Below, in pieces: positions 42,559 through 51,278 of a stretch of DNA of 64,000 nt. Both the position numbers and the translations under genes were made by a program. How positions within the stretch are numbered: position 1 is the stretch's first letter; each line of letters starts with the position of its first letter. Under the pieces are notes generated by a model that ran no database searches, was not told where the DNA came from, and saw nothing but the letters and a program-made list of their open reading frames with translations. Source of the stretch: Poriferisodalis sp965203655 (GTDB lineage Bacteria; Actinomycetota; Acidimicrobiia; Acidimicrobiales; Poriferisodalaceae); assembly GCF_965203655.1 (NCBI RefSeq), contig NZ_CBDBDD010000008.1, forward strand, positions 434,001 to 498,000. The letters are read 5' to 3'.

Positions 42559-44489
42559 GATCTGCTGCTCCCGGGCGTGCCGTCGGCGGTGGCGAATCGG
42601 CCGGGATCGGCGGTGTCGCCCCCCGCGGCCAGCACCTCGACATAGCGGGGCTCGGTGGCCATCAGCTCTGCGTGGGTGCCGTCGGCGGCAACTCGCCCGC
42701 CGTCCAGCAGGATCACCCGATCAGCCAGGCTGATCGTGGACAGCCGGTGAGCGATCACGATGGTCGTGCGCTCGGCGAGCAGCTCGGTGAGTGCCTCGTG
42801 GATCTTCGCCTCGTGCGCCACGTCGATGGAGCTCGTGGCGTCGTCGAGAATCAGCACGGCGGGATCGGCGAGGATCGCCCGTGCGATGGCGATGCGCTGG
42901 CGCTGGCCGCCTGAGAGGTCGTAGCCGCGCTCGCCGACCACGGTGTCGTAACCCTCGTCGAGCTCGCTGATGAAGTCGTGGGCCTGTGCCGCGGTGGCAG
43001 CGGCGACCACATCTGACCTGGCGGCATCGGGCCGTGCGTAGGCGATGTTGTCGTGAATGCTGGCCGAGAACAAGAACGGCTCGTCGGGCACGAGGCCGAC
43101 GGCCCGGCGCAGGCTGTCGCCCGTGAGGGCGTTCACGTCGTGACCGCCGACGGAGATCGTGCCGTCGCCGAGGCTGTAGAAGCGCATCAGCAGCCGGGCG
43201 AGCGTCGATTTGCCGCAGCCGGTACGCCCGACGACCGCGACCCGCTCGCCGGCGCCGATGTGCAGGTCGAGCCCGTCGAAGACCAGCGGCGCATCGCTAT
43301 CGGCGCTCGCAGTACCCGCGACGCCCCCGACCGTCTCGGTGCCATAGGCGAATCGCACGTCGTCGAATCGCACTTCCATGCCCGAAGGCCCGCCGTGCGA
43401 GCCCTCTCGCTGCGGCAGATCGATGGCGCCGGGACGGTCTGCCACGAGCACCGGCTCGTCGAGCACCTGGAAGATGCGCTCTGCGGACGCCTTGGCCCGC
43501 TGGCCGAAGATGAACAGCATCCCGATGAACCGGAACGGCGCCTGCAGCAGCAGGATGTACAGGTAGAAGGTGGCCAGATTGCCCACCGAGAGTGTGTCGC
43601 CGATGATCAGGTGACCGCCCACCAGCAGCACCATCGCCATTGCCAAGTTCGGCAGGTTCTCGACGACCGGCGTGTAGTGCGCCCTGGTGTTGTGCTGCAG
43701 CATGTTGGCCCAGCGCAGCCGTTGGGTCGCCCGGGCCATCTCCTCCACCTGACGGGCCTCGGCGGCAAAGGCCTTCACGACACGCACGCCGTTCACGCTC
43801 TCGTGGGTGACGGTGGCGACCTCGGCGTTGCGTGACTGGATGATCCACGACAGCGGGAACATGATGCGTCGCAGCCGCTGGCCCAGCACGTAGACGGCGG
43901 GCATGATCAGCATCGTGATGGCGGTCAGCGGCAGGCTGATCCATGCCATGACCGCGATTGCCACCACGAAGCTCAAGAGCTGCACTGACACAATCGGCGC
44001 GAAAGCCAGATACATCTGCACCGAGCGGATGTCGGAGTTGGAGCGGGAGATGATCTCGCCGGTCTGCACCCTGTCGTAGAACGCGAACGACAGCCGGCTG
44101 AGGTGGGAGAAGAGCAGCGTGCGCAGCTGGAACTCCACCCGGTGGCCCATGGAGAAGAGCCCGTAGCGGTAGGCGTAGGTGAAGATGCCGCGTGCGATGC
44201 CGAGCCCCACCAGGGCGATGACAAACGCCCACAACGAGCCCGAGCCGGCGCCTTCGAGACCGGTCACTGCGGCGTCGACGGCCAAGCCGGCGATCCATGG
44301 AGCGATGGCTCCCGCGCCCGTCGCCAAGATGGCGGCGATCACCGCGCTGACGATGCGCGCCCGCTGGTGCCGCAGCAACGGCCCGAGCCGCCGGATCCAG
44401 CTCAGCGACGGGTCGGCGCGGATCCAGTCTGCGTCAGGATCGGGCTGCGCAGCGGACTCCGCGGGCGCAGTGGGTGGGGCCACCCGCAT
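42552..44489 (-). CDS. ABC exporter half with degenerate ATPase site (TMD-NBD)
   Basis: A 645-residue ABC exporter subunit. Six helices are followed by an NBD with Walker A GRTGCGKST and signature YDLSGGQRQR. Walker B is VLILDDATSSID, so the catalytic glutamate is aspartate, and the Q-loop is VPDEPFLF, with Asp for Gln. This subunit thus carries the weak Walker/Q-loop side and the good signature, complementary to its partner downstream. ATG 44489 is chosen because TAGCCT lies 7 bases upstream; an in-frame GTG at 44555 would add 22 Ser/Ala-rich residues. The partner start overlaps this stop. Together they form a heterodimeric exporter in the cytoplasmic membrane. Confidence 0.9.
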   Translation of the reverse strand: MRVAPPTAPAESAAQPDPDADWIRADPSLSWIRRLGPLLRHQRARIVSAVIAAILATGAGAIAPWIAGLAVDAAVTGLEGAGSGSLWAFVIALVGLGIARGIFTYAYRYGLFSMGHRVEFQLRTLLFSHLSRLSFAFYDRVQTGEIISRSNSDIRSVQMYLAFAPIVSVQLLSFVVAIAVMAWISLPLTAITMLIMPAVYVLGQRLRRIMFPLSWIIQSRNAEVATVTHESVNGVRVVKAFAAEARQVEEMARATQRLRWANMLQHNTRAHYTPVVENLPNLAMAMVLLVGGHLIIGDTLSVGNLATFYLYILLLQAPFRFIGMLFIFGQRAKASAERIFQVLDEPVLVADRPGAIDLPQREGSHGGPSGMEVRFDDVRFAYGTETVGGVAGTASADSDAPLVFDGLDLHIGAGERVAVVGRTGCGKSTLARLLMRFYSLGDGTISVGGHDVNALTGDSLRRAVGLVPDEPFLFSASIHDNIAYARPDAARSDVVAAATAAQAHDFISELDEGYDTVVGERGYDLSGGQRQRIAIARAILADPAVLILDDATSSIDVAHEAKIHEALTELLAERTTIVIAHRLSTISLADRVILLDGGRVAADGTHAELMATEPRYVEVLAAGGDTADPGRFATADGTPGSSRSW

Positions 44490-44496
44490 CCCGGCG

Positions 44497-44502
44497 AGGC
44501 TA
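44497..44502 (-). promoter_or_regulatory. Candidate -10 hexamer for the ABC exporter operon (leaderless)
   Basis: On the minus strand TAGCCT lies 7 bases before ATG 44489, favouring that start over GTG 44555. Confidence 0.5.
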
Positions 44503-44584
44503 CCGGCGACCCTGTTCTGCAGGCCGGTGCTCGCGGGTACCGTGGACGCGGCCACTGGGGCGCTCGGGGGTGCACGGCACCGGC

Positions 44585-45919
44585 ATGACGCTGGGACTCA
44601 TCGCAGGACTCGGGATTGTCGTCGCGCTCATCGTCTTGAACGGCGTGTACGTGGCGGGTGAATTCTGTCTGCTCGCCGTCGACACCTCTCAGGTCGACGT
44701 GCTGGCCGCCCGGGGGCAGCGACGCGCCCGCGGGGTACGCGCCCTGTTGCGGCGACTCAACTTCCATCTCGCCGGCGCCCAGCTCGGCATCACGCTCACC
44801 TCGCTGGTGCTCGGCATCATCGCTGAAGACACCGTCGGCAGGCTGATCGAATGGTTGCTGGGCGGCTGGGGCGCCTCGCTGGCATCGGCTGGCGCGGTCG
44901 CCGTGGTGGCGATCGTGCTGGCTGCGGCCATGCAGATGGTGTTCGGCGAGTTGCTGCCCAAGAACCTGGCCGTCTCGCGCCCGCTCGGGACCGCCCTGGC
45001 GCTGGCGCCGGTCCTGCGGCTCTATGGCACGGTCGCTGCGCCCCTCACGCTGACCTTCAACGGTATCGCCAACGCCACAGTGCGCGGCCTCGGACTCGAG
45101 CCCACCGAAGAACTCCGCATCGTACGCACGCGCGACGAGTTGGAATACGTGGTGCGCTCGTCGCGTCGCAGGACGCTCAGCGAGAACCAGGCCGATCTGC
45201 TGGTGCGGACGCTGCGCCTGGGGCGCAAGGACGCTGCCGACGCGCTGACGCCGCGCACAGCGATGTCGGCCATCGGCGCTGCTGCGACCCTCACCGAACT
45301 GGCGGAGCTGGCGCGCACCAGCGGGCATTCCCGCTTCCCGGTGCTCGGCACGAACTCCGACGATGTGCTGGGCGTCGCCGAGGTGCGCGACATCTTCGGG
45401 GTGGATGCAGAAGAACGGGCACGAACACCGGTGGAGTCCATCATGCGCCCGGTGGTGGCCGTGGCCGAGAGCCGAACGCTCGACGGAGTCCTGGCCGACA
45501 TGGCGGCGTCGGACTGCCGGCTGTGCGTGGTGGTGGACGAGCACGGCGGCACCGCCGGTGTGCTCACCCGGGAGGACATCGCAGAGGAACTCGTGGGCGA
45601 CATCGCCGACGAATTTGACGAGCCGGCCAAGCTCACCCCCCGGCGGCCTGGCCAGCCGGTAACGCTCGCGGGCACTGCCACGCTCCACGAGGTCGAGGAG
45701 GCTTCGGGCCTGGCGCCGCCGCCGGGTCCCTATGAGACGCTGGCGGGCTTCGTGCTGGAACGCTTGGGCGACATTCCCGCGGTGGGAGCAGTCGCCACTT
45801 GGGAAGGCTGGCGCCTGGAGGTCACCGCGGTGGACGGGCTTCGCGTGGCCGAAGTGCGCGTCATCGCTCCGGCTGAGGCCGCAACCGGCAACGAATACCC
45901 CACGGGTGACGCGCCATGA
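44585..45919 (+). CDS. CNNM/CBS-domain membrane protein (CorC/HlyC family), first of a pair
   Basis: A 444-residue CNNM-family protein. The DUF21/CNNM membrane domain covers about 1-190, with NGVYVAGEFCLLAVDTSQVDVLA, AGAQLGITLTSLVLGIIAEDTVGRLIE and MQMVFGELLPKNLAVSRP. Two CBS domains follow (DALTPRTAM to DIFG, and PVESIMRPVVAVAE to EELVGDI, with VVDEHGGTAGVLTREDI). The C-terminal CorC_HlyC domain (about 370-440) includes VTLAGTATLHEVEEA and LAGFVLERLGDIPAVG. Relatives transport Mg2+ or Na+ or modulate such transport; older names call them haemolysins. ATG 44585 starts at the first helix. The second family member begins at the overlapping stop (ATGA). Confidence 0.9.
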   Translation: MTLGLIAGLGIVVALIVLNGVYVAGEFCLLAVDTSQVDVLAARGQRRARGVRALLRRLNFHLAGAQLGITLTSLVLGIIAEDTVGRLIEWLLGGWGASLASAGAVAVVAIVLAAAMQMVFGELLPKNLAVSRPLGTALALAPVLRLYGTVAAPLTLTFNGIANATVRGLGLEPTEELRIVRTRDELEYVVRSSRRRTLSENQADLLVRTLRLGRKDAADALTPRTAMSAIGAAATLTELAELARTSGHSRFPVLGTNSDDVLGVAEVRDIFGVDAEERARTPVESIMRPVVAVAESRTLDGVLADMAASDCRLCVVVDEHGGTAGVLTREDIAEELVGDIADEFDEPAKLTPRRPGQPVTLAGTATLHEVEEASGLAPPPGPYETLAGFVLERLGDIPAVGAVATWEGWRLEVTAVDGLRVAEVRVIAPAEAATGNEYPTGDAP

Positions 45920-46998
45920 CAACGCTGGCGATTGCAGTGGGTCTCGTGCTCATCGTGTTCAACGGTGCATTCGTCGCCATCGAGTTCGGCCTCATCGGCG
46001 CGAAGCGAGCGGCCGTGGACTCCCAGGCGGCCACCGGCAAGCGCTCGGCGCTGGCAGCGCAGCACATGCAAACCGACGTGCTGACCACGCTCGGGGGCGC
46101 GCAGCTGGGCATCACCCTGTGCTCGCTCGCCGTCGGGCGCCTCACCGAGCCGGCGATTGCCAGGCTCATCGAACGGGCAGTGCACGGCATCGTCGAGATC
46201 CCCGATGCTGTGCTGCACACCATCGGCTTCGGAGTCGGTCTGGGGATCGTGACCGTGCTGCACATGGTGTTCGGCGAGATGGTGCCCAAGAACCTGGCGC
46301 TGATCGGGCCCGAGCGCACCTTGATGGTGCTGGCCCGGCCCATGGCTGCGTATCTGTACGTTGCCCGCCCGATCGCCCGGGCGCTGCAGTGGGTGGCGAA
46401 TGGCATGACCCGCATGCTGCGAGTCGAGCCGACCACGGAGCTTGCCGATGTGGCGACACCTGCCGAGCTGACGCTCATGGCCCGTGAATCGCTCGCCGAA
46501 GGCCACATTGCAGCGACTGATGTGGCACTGCTGGAGCGGGCCATGCGGTTCGAGGCCTCCCGAGTGAGCGACGTCATGGCGCCCGCGGGCGAGGTCTCGG
46601 CGGTACGACTGGCCGACCCGGTCGCCGAAGTGGAGCAGCAGTTCGCTCGCACGGGCCGGTCACGGCTCGTCGTGCTCGGCGACGGGCCCGACGATGTGCG
46701 AGGAATGCTGCACAGCAACGACCTGGCCACCTCAGCGGTGAGCGACGCCCGCGACCTGGCTGAGGCCGACCGCCTCGCCGCCGCGGAGCTCTCCGGCCGG
46801 GGCCTGATCCGTCGGATGCTGCGCTTCAGCGGCGACACAACGCTCGACGAGGCGTTGCGGGTGATGCAGCGCCGCCGCATCCACCTCGCCGTGGTGACCG
46901 ACACAGCGGGCCGCACGCTGGGAGTGTTCGCGCTCGACGACCTGCTGCGGCGCCTGATCGGCGATCCGGTCGTGCCGGGCGCGGAGGCTGATCTGTAG
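45916..46998 (+). CDS. CNNM/CBS-domain membrane protein, second of a pair
   Basis: A 360-residue paralogue of the gene upstream, coupled by ATGA. The CNNM domain shows NGAFVAIEFGLIGAKRAAVDS, GGAQLGITLCSLAVGRLTEPAIARLIE and LHMVFGEMVPKNLALIGPER. A CBS pair follows (VSDVMAPAGEVSAVRL to RGMLHS, and DEALRVMQRRRIHLAVVTDTAGRTLGVFALDDLLRRLIGD). It stops after the CBS pair and lacks the CorC_HlyC domain of its partner. Tandem CNNM pairs of this kind, one with and one without the C-terminal domain, are common in actinobacteria, so the two probably work as a heteromer. Confidence 0.9.
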   Translation: MTTLAIAVGLVLIVFNGAFVAIEFGLIGAKRAAVDSQAATGKRSALAAQHMQTDVLTTLGGAQLGITLCSLAVGRLTEPAIARLIERAVHGIVEIPDAVLHTIGFGVGLGIVTVLHMVFGEMVPKNLALIGPERTLMVLARPMAAYLYVARPIARALQWVANGMTRMLRVEPTTELADVATPAELTLMARESLAEGHIAATDVALLERAMRFEASRVSDVMAPAGEVSAVRLADPVAEVEQQFARTGRSRLVVLGDGPDDVRGMLHSNDLATSAVSDARDLAEADRLAAAELSGRGLIRRMLRFSGDTTLDEALRVMQRRRIHLAVVTDTAGRTLGVFALDDLLRRLIGDPVVPGAEADL

Positions 46999-47030
46999 GA
47001 ACCGCCCTGCTGAGCCGCAGCGGCGGGCGG

Positions 47031-47834
47031 TCAAGCGCCGATGGCGTGGTAGCCGCCGTCTACGTGGACGATCTCGCCGGTCGTGCCGCCGAACCAGTCC
47101 GACATCAGCGCCAGCGTGCTGCGGGCAACCGCTTCGCTGTCGGTGATGTCCCAGCCCAGCGGGGCTCGCTCGGCCCAGGCGTCTTCGAATTGCTCGAAGC
47201 CCGATATGGACTTGGCGGCCATCGTGCGGATCGGGCCCGCTGAGATCAGGTTCACCCGGATGCCCTGCGGTCCCAACGACTTGGCCAGATAGCGGGCTGT
47301 CGACTCGAAAGCGGCCTTGGCGACGCCCATCCAGTCGTAGAAGGGCCACGCCACGCTGGCATCGAATGTGAGCCCGACCACCGAACCTTTCGCCTCGGCC
47401 AGCAGCGGCGCCATTGGCGAGGTGAGCCCAGCGAGGCTGTAGGCGGAGATGTGGACCGCTGTGGCGACGTCGTCCCAAGGAGCGTCCAGGAAGTTGCCGC
47501 CCAAGCAGCTTTGGGGGGCGAAACCGATGGCGTGCAGCAGGCCGTCCAGGCATCCCCAACGCTGTTCGAGGTCGGCGCGCACGGCGTCGATCTCCTCGGG
47601 CACGGTGACGTCGCAGGCCAGTACGTCGGCAGGCTCGGGGAGCTTGCGGGCGGTGCGCTCGGTCAGCCGCAGGCCCCGGCCCGCACCTGTGAGCACCACC
47701 TCGGCACCCTGTTCCTGGGCGAGACGGGCCACGTTGAACGCCAGCGATGCATCGGTCAGCACGCCGGTGATGAGGAATTTCTTGCCTGCCACGATCCCGT
47801 CTCCGGCCATCGGCCTGCCTCCGCTCCCGTTCAT
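47031..47834 (-). CDS. fabI: Enoyl-[acyl-carrier-protein] reductase (NADH), FabI/InhA type
   Basis: Last step of each fatty acid elongation cycle: reduces trans-2-enoyl-ACP with NADH. The 267-residue atypical SDR has GKKFLITGVLTDASLAFNVARLAQEQGAEVVLTG (residues 17-50), the FabI-type cofactor loop in place of a classical GxxxGxG. LLHAIGFAPQSCLGGNFLDAPWDDV follows. The active site is FYDWMGVAKAAFES (Tyr and Lys six residues apart), as in InhA. GPIRTMAAKSI and GEIVHVDGGYHAIG end the protein. The start may be ATG 47834 or ATG 47810 (residue 9). It is divergent from the F420:NADPH oxidoreductase gene. No fabG is adjacent. Confidence 0.93.
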   Translation of the reverse strand: MNGSGGRPMAGDGIVAGKKFLITGVLTDASLAFNVARLAQEQGAEVVLTGAGRGLRLTERTARKLPEPADVLACDVTVPEEIDAVRADLEQRWGCLDGLLHAIGFAPQSCLGGNFLDAPWDDVATAVHISAYSLAGLTSPMAPLLAEAKGSVVGLTFDASVAWPFYDWMGVAKAAFESTARYLAKSLGPQGIRVNLISAGPIRTMAAKSISGFEQFEDAWAERAPLGWDITDSEAVARSTLALMSDWFGGTTGEIVHVDGGYHAIGA

Positions 47835-47955
47835 GGCTTGCCAGCCTGACGTGCTGCTGTTGACGTGTGTTTCTCCTGGGGGACGCTACTGCTGCCGCGC
47901 TGGGCGACCATCGTTCGCGTAATGCAGGCGTTCGCGTCATCGAGGTACGCCCCAG

Positions 47956-47961
47956 TAGCGT
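47956..47961 (+). promoter_or_regulatory. Candidate -10 hexamer for npdG (leaderless)
   Basis: TAGCGT lies 7 bases before GTG 47969, which supports that codon as the start. Confidence 0.5.
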
Positions 47962-47968
47962 GGCCGCC

Positions 47969-48775
47969 GTGCCGGCGGACGCGACAGGCAACGGAACAGC
48001 AGGCGGAGTTGCTGCAGCGGCACCGGGCACGGCGGGCGAACCGACCCGGATCGGCATCATCGGCGGCACCGGCCCGGCGGGTGCCGCGCTGGCGGCCCGG
48101 CTGGCCGACATCGGCTGCGAGGTCACCTTGGGCTCTCGCTCGAAGTACCGCTCGATGGAGGTGGTCGACAACATCCTCGACCGTTGGGGTGAGCGCGATC
48201 TGTGCATCCAGCCCGGCGCCAACAGTCTCGCCGCGCAGGAGCCCACCGTGGTGATCGCGACGCCGTGGGACGCTGCGGCCATCACCGCGCGCGACGTGGC
48301 CGAGCACTTGCGGGGCAAGGTCGTGGCCACGATGTCCAACGCGCTCGCCCGCGTCGACGACGAGTTCGTGCCGCTCATCCCGCCGCGGGGCTCGGTGGCG
48401 GCCTCAGTGCAGGCAACGCTGCCCGAATCGCGGGTCGCGGCTGCGCTGCAGCATGTGCCGGCAACCGAACTCGGCAATCTCGACGAACCAGTGCACGGCG
48501 ACATCCTCATCTGCAGCGATCATCGCGAGGCCACGTGGCACATCGCAGAGATCGTCGACCGCATGCCGGGGGCACGCGCCCTCGACTGCGGCAACCTGTC
48601 CAACGCCACCGCAATCGAGGCATTCACCGCCGTGCTGATGCAGCTCAACACCCGCTACCGCACACGGGTGGCGCTGCGGCTGGTCGGCCTCGATCACGTA
48701 CCGATCAGCGTGCTGGGCGGCGGTCCGGGCACCGCCGATGCGGCCGCGCCGGTCGCCGAGACCGTTCCCGACTGA
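47969..48775 (+). CDS. npdG: NADPH-dependent F420 reductase (F420H2:NADP+ oxidoreductase)
   Basis: Transfers hydride between NADPH and coenzyme F420, supplying reduced F420 to enzymes such as the LLM proteins at 2732-4535. After an unconserved N-terminus of about 25 residues, the dinucleotide fold is IGIIGGTGPAGAALAARLADIGCEVTLGSRSKYRSMEVVDNI, where GSRS binds the NADP 2'-phosphate. ATPWDAAA, GKVVATMSNAL and HGDILICSDH follow. The C-terminal half has LDCGNLSNATAIEAFTAVLMQLNTRYRTRVALRLVGL, the dimer and F420-binding part. The frame is open further upstream, but GTG 47969 has the leaderless -10. mshC follows after 35 bp. Confidence 0.88.
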   Translation: MPADATGNGTAGGVAAAAPGTAGEPTRIGIIGGTGPAGAALAARLADIGCEVTLGSRSKYRSMEVVDNILDRWGERDLCIQPGANSLAAQEPTVVIATPWDAAAITARDVAEHLRGKVVATMSNALARVDDEFVPLIPPRGSVAASVQATLPESRVAAALQHVPATELGNLDEPVHGDILICSDHREATWHIAEIVDRMPGARALDCGNLSNATAIEAFTAVLMQLNTRYRTRVALRLVGLDHVPISVLGGGPGTADAAAPVAETVPD

Positions 48776-48810
48776 ACTCGGCGGCTCGTGCTGCGGGCGG
48801 GCGCAGTGCA

Positions 48811-49950
48811 ATGAGAATGAAGCTGAGTGCGATGAAGCTGTACGACACGCAGCAGCGAGATCTCGTGCCCCTGCGTGCTGGTGCGGGCGAGACCGTGCGG
48901 ATGTACGTCTGCGGCATCACCCCCTACGACGCGACCCATGTCGGTCACGCGGCGACGTTTCTGACCTATGACGTGCTGCAACGGCGGCTGCGCGACCAGG
49001 GGGCGCGCACGCGCTGCGTCCGCAACATCACCGATGTCGACGATGACCTGCTGGCGCGGGCGCGTGCAGAAGGCGTGCACTATCTGGACCTGGCGGCGGG
49101 CTCGCTGGCTGCCTTCGATGCCGACATGGACGCACTCGGCCTGCTGCGGGTCGACGTCGAACCCCGGGCCACGTCTGCCATCGCCGACATCCGGCGGCTG
49201 GTCGGCCGGCTGGTCGACAGCGGGCATGCGTACCGCAGCGGCGACGGCGTGTACTTCGACATCTCCACCGCGCCGTCCTTCGGCAGCCTGTGCCGGCTGA
49301 GCCATGACGAGATGATCGAGACGGCCCGCGGCCGCGGCGGCCGGCCCGACGACCCCCACAAGCGCCACCCGCTCGACTTCGTGCTGTGGCAGCCGGCCGA
49401 GCGCAACGAGCCGCAATGGTCGTCGCTGTGGGGCCCGGGCCGGCCCGGCTGGCACATCGAGTGCTCGGCGCTGGCGCTGGCCCACCTGGGCGAGACGATC
49501 GATGTCCACGGCGGCGGCAGCGACCTGGTGTTCCCGCACCACGAGTGCTGCCGCGCCCAGTCCGAAGCAGCGACCGGTCGGGAGTTCGTGCGCCACTGGA
49601 TGCACACTTCGATGGTGCGTCACGACGGCGCCAAGATGTCCAAGTCCGCGGGCAATCTCGTCTTCGTTTCCGACCTGCGGGACCGGTGGGAGCCCATGGC
49701 GGTGCGGCTGGCGCTGCTGGGAGCGCACTACCGCGCCGACTGGGACTGGACCGAGGGGCGTGTCGCCGAGGCGGCGCAGCGGCTCGAGCGCTGGCGGGCC
49801 GCTGGGCGCGGCGACGCAGCCTTGGCACAGGTGCGTGCCTGTCTGGACGATGACCTGGACACGCCGGGCGCGCTCGCAGCGATCGACGCTGCCGCCGATG
49901 CCGGCGAGCCGGTCAGCGACGCAGCCGCCCTGCTGGGAGTGGCGCTGTAG
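48811..49950 (+). CDS. mshC: Cysteine--glucosaminylinositol ligase, mycothiol synthesis
   Basis: Class I aminoacyl-tRNA-synthetase-like ligase that joins cysteine to GlcN-Ins in mycothiol synthesis. It has MYVCGITPYDATHVGHAATFLTYDVL, the MshC version of the CysS N-terminus, with the zinc-binding Cys and the HIGH motif as VGHA; NITDVDDDLLARA; WHIECSALAL and FPHHECCRAQSE (further zinc ligands); and MVRHDGAKMSKSAGNLVFVSDLRDRWEPMAVRLALL with the KMSKS loop. CysS itself would have a longer anticodon-binding tail; this one ends at 379 residues, as in MshC. The start is ATG 48811, with in-frame ATGs at 48817 and 48829. It makes the organism a likely mycothiol producer, hence an actinobacterium. Confidence 0.9.
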   Translation: MRMKLSAMKLYDTQQRDLVPLRAGAGETVRMYVCGITPYDATHVGHAATFLTYDVLQRRLRDQGARTRCVRNITDVDDDLLARARAEGVHYLDLAAGSLAAFDADMDALGLLRVDVEPRATSAIADIRRLVGRLVDSGHAYRSGDGVYFDISTAPSFGSLCRLSHDEMIETARGRGGRPDDPHKRHPLDFVLWQPAERNEPQWSSLWGPGRPGWHIECSALALAHLGETIDVHGGGSDLVFPHHECCRAQSEAATGREFVRHWMHTSMVRHDGAKMSKSAGNLVFVSDLRDRWEPMAVRLALLGAHYRADWDWTEGRVAEAAQRLERWRAAGRGDAALAQVRACLDDDLDTPGALAAIDAAADAGEPVSDAAALLGVAL

Positions 49951-50098
49951 GCTTCTGCGCAGGAGGACCGGCCCGCTGTGTCGCTTGGCAGAGCCAGCGG
50001 GCCAGTCCCTCCGGCACCCTACGAACCGGGCTGCAGACGGCTCCAGTCGCTTTCGCGTTGCCGTCTAGTGCGCAGCAGGGCCGCCCTCAGCGCGCCGC

Positions 50099-50104
50099 TA
50101 GCGT
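50099..50104 (+). promoter_or_regulatory. Candidate -10 hexamer heading the PIM cluster (leaderless)
   Basis: TAGCGT lies 8 bases before ATG 50113, the first gene of the tightly packed set that includes pgsA1, the acyltransferase and pimA. Confidence 0.5.
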
Positions 50105-50112
50105 TGGCGCCG

Positions 50113-50682
50113 ATGGCCGAGCCAGAAGAACTCGGTGAGGTGCGTGACGAACTGCCCGAGGACCTCGATCGAGGCTTCGTCGGCGCCTACAAGTTCCCCG
50201 ACAATTCCCGCAGGCGCATCACGGGCGCGCTCTGTTTCGCCGCGGGCGTCTGGGCTGCGACGGCGGCACTGGCCGCGGACAGCGACGCTGTGCTGCTGAA
50301 CAGGGGCGTTGTCGTGGGCGGTGCGCTGCTCGCGCTCTTCGGCCTCTACCAGTTCGCCGCCGGACGCCGATTCGCCGTGAACGAGAACGAAGCGCTCGTG
50401 GCGGCAGTGGCCGACGTGGGCTTCGCCGTGGGGCACGCCAGCGCCCAGCTCGGCTGGCGGGGTTGGCTGAGCCGGCCCACCTGGCGGGTGCTGGTGTATT
50501 CGGCCGAGGACCCGCCGGCACAGCGAGGCCTGGTGCTGGTGGACGCATTGAATGGCTCGGTGCTCGAGCACTGGGTGGAGGACAATCCCGAGACGTGGAT
50601 CGCCACCGCGCCGGAGGCCGCTGCCGACGTCGATCCCGCCAACGGGTCGGATCCCGGGGACGGCACCGCGGACGGGGGCTGA
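50113..50682 (+). CDS. Membrane protein of unknown function, start of the PIM cluster
   Basis: A 189-residue protein with an acidic N-terminal segment (EPEELGEVRDELPEDLDRGF), two predicted helices (ITGALCFAAGVWAATAALA, about 36-54, and GVVVGGALLALFGLYQFAAG, about 64-83) and a soluble C-terminal domain with strands AVNENEALVAAVADVGFAVGHASAQLGW and WRVLVYSAEDPPAQRGLVLVDALNGSVLEHWVEDNPE. I do not recognise the family. It ends 2 bp before the PI-phosphate synthase start, so it is in the same operon as the PIM genes; a role in envelope lipid synthesis or in placing these enzymes at the membrane is an inference from position. Confidence 0.7.
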   Translation: MAEPEELGEVRDELPEDLDRGFVGAYKFPDNSRRRITGALCFAAGVWAATAALAADSDAVLLNRGVVVGGALLALFGLYQFAAGRRFAVNENEALVAAVADVGFAVGHASAQLGWRGWLSRPTWRVLVYSAEDPPAQRGLVLVDALNGSVLEHWVEDNPETWIATAPEAAADVDPANGSDPGDGTADGG

Positions 50683-50684
50683 CG

Positions 50685-51278
50685 GTGTTCGACGGCATGT
50701 TCCGCAAGGGCGTCGACTGCGTCACGACGCCGATCGGTCGCGGCCTCGCCGCGATCGGACTGAGCGCAGACGTGCTCACCGGATTCGGGCTGGTCATGGC
50801 AGCCGCCAGCGCGGTGGCCATCGGCATGGGTCGCCTCGGCCTCGGCACCGTGCTGCTGGTGATCACTGCGCTGTCTGATCTCTTCGACGGGCCGGTGGCG
50901 GTGGCACGAGGCACCTCGTCGGACCGTGGCGCGTTCTTCGACTCGACGGCCGATCGCGTCACCGACGGACTGCTGCTGGGCGGCATTGCGTGGTATCTGG
51001 CCGCCGAGCACGGCTCGCAGTGGGCAGTGTTGCCGATGGCCGTGCTGGGCGTCAGCGCCGTGATCTCCTACGAGCGAGCCAAGGCTGAGCTGCTGGGCTT
51101 CGTGGCCAAGGGCGGGCTGATGGAGCGGGCCGAGCGCACGGTGGTGCTGGCGGTCGCGGTGGCGTTCGAGGTGCTGCTCATCCCGCTGCTGTGGGTCTTG
51201 CTGGCACTCTCGATTGTCACTGCGGTGATGCGGTTCGTGAAGGTGTGGCGGCAGGCAAGCGCCCGCATGTCGAAGTGA
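50685..51278 (+). CDS. pgsA1: Phosphatidylinositol phosphate synthase (CDP-alcohol phosphotransferase)
   Basis: A 197-residue membrane enzyme that condenses CDP-diacylglycerol with inositol-1-phosphate, the entry to phosphatidylinositol and PIMs. The CDP-OH-P motif is present but altered: DGPVAV, then eight residues, then GAFFDSTADRVTD. The Arg normally found in DGxxAR is Val here, with an Arg two residues later; all Asp and Gly positions are intact. The function is inferred from the actinobacterial order PI-phosphate synthase, acyltransferase, PimA. Start is GTG 50685 (an ATG lies at 50697). Its stop overlaps the start of the acyltransferase gene (GTGA). It differs from pgsA at 507. Confidence 0.83.
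   Translation: MFDGMFRKGVDCVTTPIGRGLAAIGLSADVLTGFGLVMAAASAVAIGMGRLGLGTVLLVITALSDLFDGPVAVARGTSSDRGAFFDSTADRVTDGLLLGGIAWYLAAEHGSQWAVLPMAVLGVSAVISYERAKAELLGFVAKGGLMERAERTVVLAVAVAFEVLLIPLLWVLLALSIVTAVMRFVKVWRQASARMSK

Noticed and set aside
40399..42645. A 748-codon plus-strand open frame opposite the ABC exporter genes
   Set aside because: It mirrors the exporter codons. The product is low-complexity and has no domain, while the minus strand encodes full Walker and signature motifs.
51275..51278. Frameshift between the PI-phosphate synthase and the acyltransferase
   Set aside because: The GTGA overlap is ordinary translational coupling; both proteins have complete domains.
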